DNA from: JBHJGU01 sp050331475
Lineage (GTDB): Bacteria; Pseudomonadota; Alphaproteobacteria; Caulobacterales; Maricaulaceae
Length of the DNA: 64,000 nucleotides
Direction of reading: 5' to 3'
Assembly (NCBI GenBank): GCA_050331475.1
Contig: JBHJGU010000049.1
Location: 17,564 to 81,563, forward strand
Part shown: piece after piece, positions 60,008 through 64,000 of the stretch
Numbering within the stretch: the first letter of the stretch is position 1
Layout: each line of letters opens with the position of its first letter
The notes under the pieces: generated by a model
What the model saw: only the letters and a program-made list of their open reading frames with translations
What the model was told of the DNA's origin: nothing
Databases searched by the model: none
Made by a program: the position numbers and the translations under genes

Positions 60008-60023
60008 TTGTGCAGTGCAGCAT
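60008..60023. promoter_or_regulatory. Possible PhaR-type site upstream of the hydrolase
   Basis: ttgtgcagtgcagcat, read on the minus strand as atgctgcactgcacaa, resembles the CTGC-N3-GCAG recognition sequences of the PHA regulator PhaR. It lies 43 bases upstream of the minus-strand hydrolase. One position of the symmetric consensus differs, and no PHA gene is nearby, so the assignment is weak. Confidence 0.3.
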
Positions 60024-60171
60024 CCCGCATCCGTCCGCAGAGTGACCACAGAAGCGGCCGATCGGGCCGCCGCGCGCCGATCCGGGTATGGCGAGCCCCC
60101 GTTAGGACCCTGTTAGGGATGCGAGCTTAATCCGCGTAGGGATCGTTAACCCTAACACCGCCGTCGCGCTT

Positions 60172-61908
60172 ATGCCCTCACCATCGCCTTTCCGTATTGC
60201 GCCGCGGGCGTTCAACCGCTCGGTTTTGGCCCTCACCGGCCTGGCTTTAGCAGCGCTGGCGGTCTTGGACGCCGAGGATCGGCGTCATGCGGACGCGCGG
60301 CTGACCCAAGCGCGTCACGTCGCAGATCAAATGCGCCGGGCGGACGTCACAGATGCGGCTTTAGGCGCTCTGCTGGTTGATGCGGATGTGTCGCCGGTGA
60401 TTGCAGAAATCCGCGCGCTCGATCCGGGTGACGCCATCGCGGCGCCCGGCGCTGCGGCGCTGGATCGGCTCGGGCGGGCGCTTCAGGCTTTCGCTAAGGC
60501 CCGGGACCACCATGACGCGGCGATCGCGGCTCTGGAGGGGGCGTCAGACACGCTCGCCGACCGCGGCGCCGAGCTCGACGCCGTCGCGACGGCGGTTTCT
60601 GGCGATGGGACCCGTCGGCTCGCCCGCGCTCGGTTAGAGGCGATATTTGCGAAAATGCGGCTTGCGGAGTTCGCCGGCTCCGCCGCGACGCCTGCTGATC
60701 CCGAGTTCGACGCGATCGCGGACGCAGCGATGGCCGTGAGCGCCTTGTCTGGCGTCGCGCCCTCGACGCGCGACCGATTGGCGTTAAGCGTCGCGGTCTA
60801 TGGCGAAGCGCGCCGGGCCATGCTGGTGGCGCAAGCCGTGACGGTCGACCGCGCCGAGGCGCAGGCGCGAGCGCGCGCAGACGTCATCGCCGCGGCGCAG
60901 CGCGCCAAAGACGCAAGCCGGTCGAACACGGTCGGCGCCGCGTCGGCCGAGGCTCGGCCGCCTTTTGGCGTTTTCGCGGCGCTTCTCGGCTTGGCGGGGC
61001 TGGGCTTGGCGCGCGTCTCACGCCCGCGCAACGCGGTCCCCGCGTCTGAGCCAATGAGGGCCGCGACCCCGCAACCGGTCGCGCCGGACCGCCCCACCGA
61101 GCCTGAGCCGACCGTGGATACGGACGCGATCGAGCGGGCGGTGGCGCAAGCGCGCGCCCAAGACCGCCAGGCCTGGGCGGAGCGGCTCAGCCGTCTTCAG
61201 GCCAAGTTCGCGGCGGGGCTGGACATTGGTGAGCCGGAGCGCCCGCGGTCCGTCGCGGGCTCGGCGGAGGTCGACGGGATCGATGCGGCGCTTTCGGGTC
61301 TCTTGGACCAAATTGAGGGCTTGAAGGCGGCGACCGATCCATCGGTGGCCGAGCGTTCGAGCTTAAGGGACGGCCAAGGCGAAACGGTGTTCGCCCGCCT
61401 CGCGGAACAAACCGACGGGGTCGCCGAAATCAGCGCGGTGATCGCTCAGGTCGCCCACCGGACCAACATGGTGGCGTTAAACGCGACCATTGAGGCGGCG
61501 CGGGCCGGCGAGGCCGGGCGCGGCTTTGCGGTCGTCGCCAAAGAGGTCAAAGACCTCGCCCAGCAAACCGGTGACGCGGTCGGTCGGATCAATGGCCAAA
61601 TCGAAGCGATGCGGGCTTGCGCGGCGGAAGCCGCGGAAGCCATTGCCGTAACCCAAGCCCGCCTCGCAGACCTTCAGGAAGCGGACGCCCAGGCCGCGGC
61701 GTCCCAAGCCGACCGCGATGACGCGTTGGACGCTGTGGCGCGCGCGGTCCAGGCCGGGTTGGCGGACATCGCCAATATCCGCCTTACGCTCGACGCGCAC
61801 GCGGACCAATTTGCGCAAGCGGGAGCCGCGGAGGACGCCTTACGGCGCAAAACCGGGGCGCTGAACGCCGAGCTGCAGGAATGGGTTCAAACGTTGCGCG
61901 CCGGCTGA
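60172..61908 (+). CDS. Methyl-accepting chemotaxis-like protein without HAMP
   Basis: A 578-residue protein. Transmembrane helices near 17-36 and 262-282 enclose a helical periplasmic domain with many A and D residues. The cytoplasmic part has a coiled coil and the highly conserved MCP hairpin tip HRTNMVALNATIEAARAGEAG followed by GRGFAVVAKEVKDLAQQTGDA. No HAMP domain is evident, and the signalling domain is short. It may be a chemoreceptor with an unusual architecture. No che genes are in the window. Confidence 0.85.
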   Translation: MPSPSPFRIAPRAFNRSVLALTGLALAALAVLDAEDRRHADARLTQARHVADQMRRADVTDAALGALLVDADVSPVIAEIRALDPGDAIAAPGAAALDRLGRALQAFAKARDHHDAAIAALEGASDTLADRGAELDAVATAVSGDGTRRLARARLEAIFAKMRLAEFAGSAATPADPEFDAIADAAMAVSALSGVAPSTRDRLALSVAVYGEARRAMLVAQAVTVDRAEAQARARADVIAAAQRAKDASRSNTVGAASAEARPPFGVFAALLGLAGLGLARVSRPRNAVPASEPMRAATPQPVAPDRPTEPEPTVDTDAIERAVAQARAQDRQAWAERLSRLQAKFAAGLDIGEPERPRSVAGSAEVDGIDAALSGLLDQIEGLKAATDPSVAERSSLRDGQGETVFARLAEQTDGVAEISAVIAQVAHRTNMVALNATIEAARAGEAGRGFAVVAKEVKDLAQQTGDAVGRINGQIEAMRACAAEAAEAIAVTQARLADLQEADAQAAASQADRDDALDAVARAVQAGLADIANIRLTLDAHADQFAQAGAAEDALRRKTGALNAELQEWVQTLRAG

Positions 61909-61951
61909 CCGACGCTGCGCGATCATAGCGGCGGGCGCTGATCTGGGAGAC

Positions 61952-62398
61952 TTAAGTTTGGGGCGGTGCGCCGTCCGGGTCCGGCTCTGCGGCCGCCTCC
62001 CGGATCAGGAAATGACCAAATAAGACCGCGATTGGCTCGTCACGGCGGTCCTGCCAGGCCTCAACGCGGACATTGGCCACCCGGGAGCCATGCCGGCCCA
62101 CACGGGCGCGCGCAAAGGTGTCTTGGGCTTTGCCGCGACGCAGATAATTCACGCTCACATCGATGGTTTTCGGGAAGCTGTCGGATTGGGAGCGAACGAA
62201 AAGCTGGGCCTGGGCGGTGATCTCCATAAACGCGCCCACTGCGCCGCCATGAAGCGCTTCCGCCAAGGGGTTGCCGATCAAGGTGGGACGGTAGGGCAGG
62301 ACGGCTGTCATTTCGTCTCCAAGCACCGAGACTCGGACGCCGAGGAACCCCACATAGGGCGCCCGATTGAGCCGGGCCTGTAACGCCTCAGACGTCAT
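61952..62398 (-). CDS. PaaI-type hotdog thioesterase, copy 2
   Basis: A 148-residue hotdog-fold acyl-CoA thioesterase of the PaaI family. NPLAEALHGGAVGAFMEITAQA provides the catalytic-site region (Asn and Gly/Ala positions). It overlaps the start-side gene by 11 bases, so the two are coupled. The acyl substrate cannot be told. C-terminal residues are Pro/Asp-rich. Confidence 0.88.
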   Translation of the reverse strand: MTSEALQARLNRAPYVGFLGVRVSVLGDEMTAVLPYRPTLIGNPLAEALHGGAVGAFMEITAQAQLFVRSQSDSFPKTIDVSVNYLRRGKAQDTFARARVGRHGSRVANVRVEAWQDRRDEPIAVLFGHFLIREAAAEPDPDGAPPQT

Positions 62399-62879
62399 GG
62401 CCTTGCGCTTTCAAATCGGCGCGCGCTTTCTCCGCGGCCTCATAGGCCGCCTTGGGCGTCATAAAGGCGGCCTGCGCTGTGGCCACGGCGTCCTCGGGGT
62501 CCCCGTCATGGGCGCAGGCGCGCACAAAAGCCACCGAGCGGGTAACCTTGAAACAGTCCGCCATGGCGACAATGTCCGCGCCCGGTTTCGCCGGGCGCAG
62601 ATAATCGATCCGCAAGTCCAGCGTCGCCGGGCTCGCCTGCGCGCCCATGCCCGCGAACGCCGCCATTCCGGACGCATGATCTAACAAAGCTGTGACCAAA
62701 CCGCCGGCCACGACGCCGGTATCGGGATCGCCGATGAAGCGCGCATCAGCGGGCGCGCGCATGCGGCAATGGGCGGGTCCGAGTTTTTCCATAACGAAAC
62801 CAAGCGCTTTGGCATGGGGGCTCCCCTCCGCGATCAGGGGGATCAAGGCGTCGAGCCGGGCTTGCAGATCATCGCTCAT
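62388..62879 (-). CDS. PaaI-type hotdog thioesterase, copy 1
   Basis: A 163-residue PaaI-family thioesterase. GDPDTGVVAGGLVTALLDHASGMAA resembles the usual catalytic-site region in which an aspartate or glutamate in the helix acts with the preceding Gly. The N-terminal MSDDLQARLDALIPLI and C-terminal charged helix extend it slightly. It is paired with the next gene; heteromeric hotdog pairs occur in other bacteria, but this is inference. Confidence 0.88.
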   Translation of the reverse strand: MSDDLQARLDALIPLIAEGSPHAKALGFVMEKLGPAHCRMRAPADARFIGDPDTGVVAGGLVTALLDHASGMAAFAGMGAQASPATLDLRIDYLRPAKPGADIVAMADCFKVTRSVAFVRACAHDGDPEDAVATAQAAFMTPKAAYEAAEKARADLKAQGHDV

Positions 62880-63051
62880 GGTTTGGGCTTACGCGGTTCA
62901 GCCCCCCCTCGCAAGCGTCCCCGCCGTGCGGCGCGCCTAGAGTCTGAGGTCATGTTAGCCCCGCCTTAAGCGCGCGGCGCCACAGTCCAAGCTCTTTCTT
63001 GGTCTCTGAGCGCGGAGCCATCCGGCCGGAGAGATTGCGGGCGGCTTGGCT

Positions 63052-64000
63052 ATGGCGGACATCATCGCTTTCAGACCGCGCAATGCGCGCGCAAAGAACG
63101 CGGACGCTCCGGTCTGGGTGGAGACGACTGAGATGCGCCCGACAGCGGCAGGCGGCCGCGCGCCTGGACCTTGGCGGGCCTTGACGACCGCCACCGGCGT
63201 GCATCCGATGACGCTGGACGCGTTAAGCGCGGGCACTCTATTAGAGCCCGGCGCTGAGCTGTTCGGCGATAATCCCGTTATGCGTCGTCAAGCGGGCCAT
63301 GGCGTCCTAGCGATCCGGCCCTTGTTCGCCGACGATGAGGCGGGATGGCGACCCACCGCCGTTGCGGTCACCGTCATTGAACACCAGGCTCCGGCCTCGA
63401 ACGCGGGGTCGTCCGAGGCGACGCTGCTTGCGCGGCATTGGGTGTTTTCCGCGCCCTTTTGGGTAGAGCGTGCGCCGCACGCGCTGCGAACTTTGGCCGC
63501 CGGGTGGGATGGGTCTGACGTCTCGCCTCTCGCCCTTGACGCCTCCACCGTCGCCCGCGCCATGGCCGGCGGTCCGCCAGCGCCTGTGGTCGTAGAGGCG
63601 CGCTGCGCCCTTCGCGATTGGCTTGTTACGTTCGCCGACGTGTTCGACCAGACGCCGCCCATCGCGCGCCCTTGGAACTCCCTAGGCGCGGGGCTCGATG
63701 ACGCCTGCGCCGCGTTCAGCCTGCAGGGCTTTGACGGGCAGACGCTTGCGCCGTTTCCAACCCCGCCGGCGGCGCTTGCGACGCTAGACCCTTCCGGGGG
63801 CGACTTGCCGCTTGGTGACTGGGCCGTCGAGCATGCGTGCGCCAGTTGGTCGGTGCGAGAGCCCGGTTGGGGGGTGTTCGCTCGCGACAGCCTGGCGCGG
63901 GGCGCCCCCCCCGCCGGCCCCCCCCCCCCCCCACCCCACGCGGTGGGTGACGACCAGGCCGCCCGGGGACAACGAGAGGCCCCCCACCCCACCCACAACA
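63052..64000 (+). CDS. Large unidentified protein, 3' end beyond the window
   Basis: A reading frame starts at ATG 63052 (MADIIAFRPRNARAKNADAP) and stays open for all 316 codons to the end of the window. Its codon positions show the same G/C-rich third position as its neighbours, so it is very likely coding; long frames on the minus strand here are its shadows. No signal peptide is apparent. A segment CALRDWLVTFADVFDQTPP is helical. I do not recognise a family. The last ~30 codons lie in a cytosine-rich tract that may be faulty sequence. Confidence 0.65.
   Translation, partial: MADIIAFRPRNARAKNADAPVWVETTEMRPTAAGGRAPGPWRALTTATGVHPMTLDALSAGTLLEPGAELFGDNPVMRRQAGHGVLAIRPLFADDEAGWRPTAVAVTVIEHQAPASNAGSSEATLLARHWVFSAPFWVERAPHALRTLAAGWDGSDVSPLALDASTVARAMAGGPPAPVVVEARCALRDWLVTFADVFDQTPPIARPWNSLGAGLDDACAAFSLQGFDGQTLAPFPTPPAALATLDPSGGDLPLGDWAVEHACASWSVREPGWGVFARDSLARGAPPAGPPPPPPHAVGDDQAARGQREAPHPTHN
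63900..64000. other. Cytosine-rich window end, probably low-quality sequence
   Basis: After about 63900 the sequence holds an eight-base run of C, a run of 14 C and several short C blocks. Such tracts are not seen elsewhere in the window. They resemble the end of a read or contig and should not be used to judge the reading frame that crosses them. Confidence 0.6.

Noticed and set aside
60120..60160. Full CtrA site before the chemoreceptor-like gene
   Set aside because: TTAACC is present but the partner TTAA is not seven bases away, so only a half-site is seen.
63288..63998. Long minus-strand frame at the window end
   Set aside because: It starts inside the low-quality cytosine tract and opposes a better-supported plus-strand frame; its composition is that of a shadow.
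1..64000. CRISPR arrays, tRNA or rRNA genes, prophage or insertion sequences
   Set aside because: No regularly spaced repeats, cloverleaf structures, transposases, integrases or phage structural genes could be found by reading both strands.

Overview
The window is a dense, high-GC chromosomal segment of an alphaproteobacterium. The lineage evidence is a cpa-type Tad pilus locus, a LexA box of the alphaproteobacterial GTTC-N7-GTTC form in front of imuA-imuB-dnaE2, and the neighbourhoods cycM/kdsB/pheA, dnaX-ybaB-recR, rpmH-rnpA-yidC-engB-argB and dapD/dapE/truA/fmt. The pilus locus and the general make-up suggest a relative of Caulobacterales or Parvularculales, but the genus cannot be settled from the sequence alone. 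I see no prophage, insertion sequence, CRISPR array, tRNA or rRNA.

Layout. 1-3.6 kb: class Ia ribonucleotide reductase, nrdA (5' end outside) and nrdB, separated by an exported beta-barrel-like protein. 3.7-6.8 kb: a small unknown gene, a tyrosine phosphatase and pabB-pabC for p-aminobenzoate. 6.8-18.3 kb: the Tad/Flp pilus locus in two divergent arms. The minus arm holds two TadE-like pseudopilins and a stand-alone pilus N-domain protein; the plus arm holds two flp pilins and cpaA-B-C-D-E-F-tadB-tadC. The lipoprotein gene cpaD is broken by one in-frame TAG. 18.4-23.8 kb: the SOS mutasome cassette imuA-imuB-dnaE2. 23.9-28.4 kb: a MarR regulator with an NlpC/P60 hydrolase, a double-haem membrane cytochrome c with a very long Ala/Glu-rich linker, kdsB and pheA. 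28.5-33 kb: small redox and exported proteins, nudC, the 4.5S SRP RNA, a membrane protein/XRE regulator pair (the membrane gene is split by an in-frame TAA), an entericidin-like lipoprotein, an intergenic hairpin repeat and a histidine-rich exported protein. 33-36.9 kb: dnaX-ybaB, a cold-shock protein, an FKBP isomerase and recR. 36.9-39.7 kb: a divergent pair of membrane GT-C-like and GT2 glycosyltransferases. 39.8-45.6 kb: rmuC-def, an orphan histidine kinase and a flavin disulfide reductase with a TVP38-family membrane protein. 45.8-49.9 kb: rpmH-rnpA-yidC-engB-argB. 49.8-58.9 kb: a double DUF1036 protein, a HAD nucleotidase, a MarR regulator, dapD, an AhpD-like protein, dapE, a membrane protein, then truA, a degenerate PIN protein, serA and fmt on the minus strand. 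59-64 kb: an alpha/beta hydrolase, a chemoreceptor-like protein, two PaaI-type thioesterases and a large unidentified reading frame that runs off the end.

Most of this is housekeeping. The parts that deserve attention are the two genes split by single stop codons, the divergent minor-pilin arm of the Tad locus, the two-haem cytochrome with its repetitive linker, the histidine-rich protein, the pabC that lacks its expected glutamate, the glycosyltransferase pair and several unexplained inverted repeats. The last ~100 bases are cytosine-rich and look like poor-quality sequence at a contig end, so base errors elsewhere, including the two stops, remain possible. I did not find a clearly new multi-gene system.
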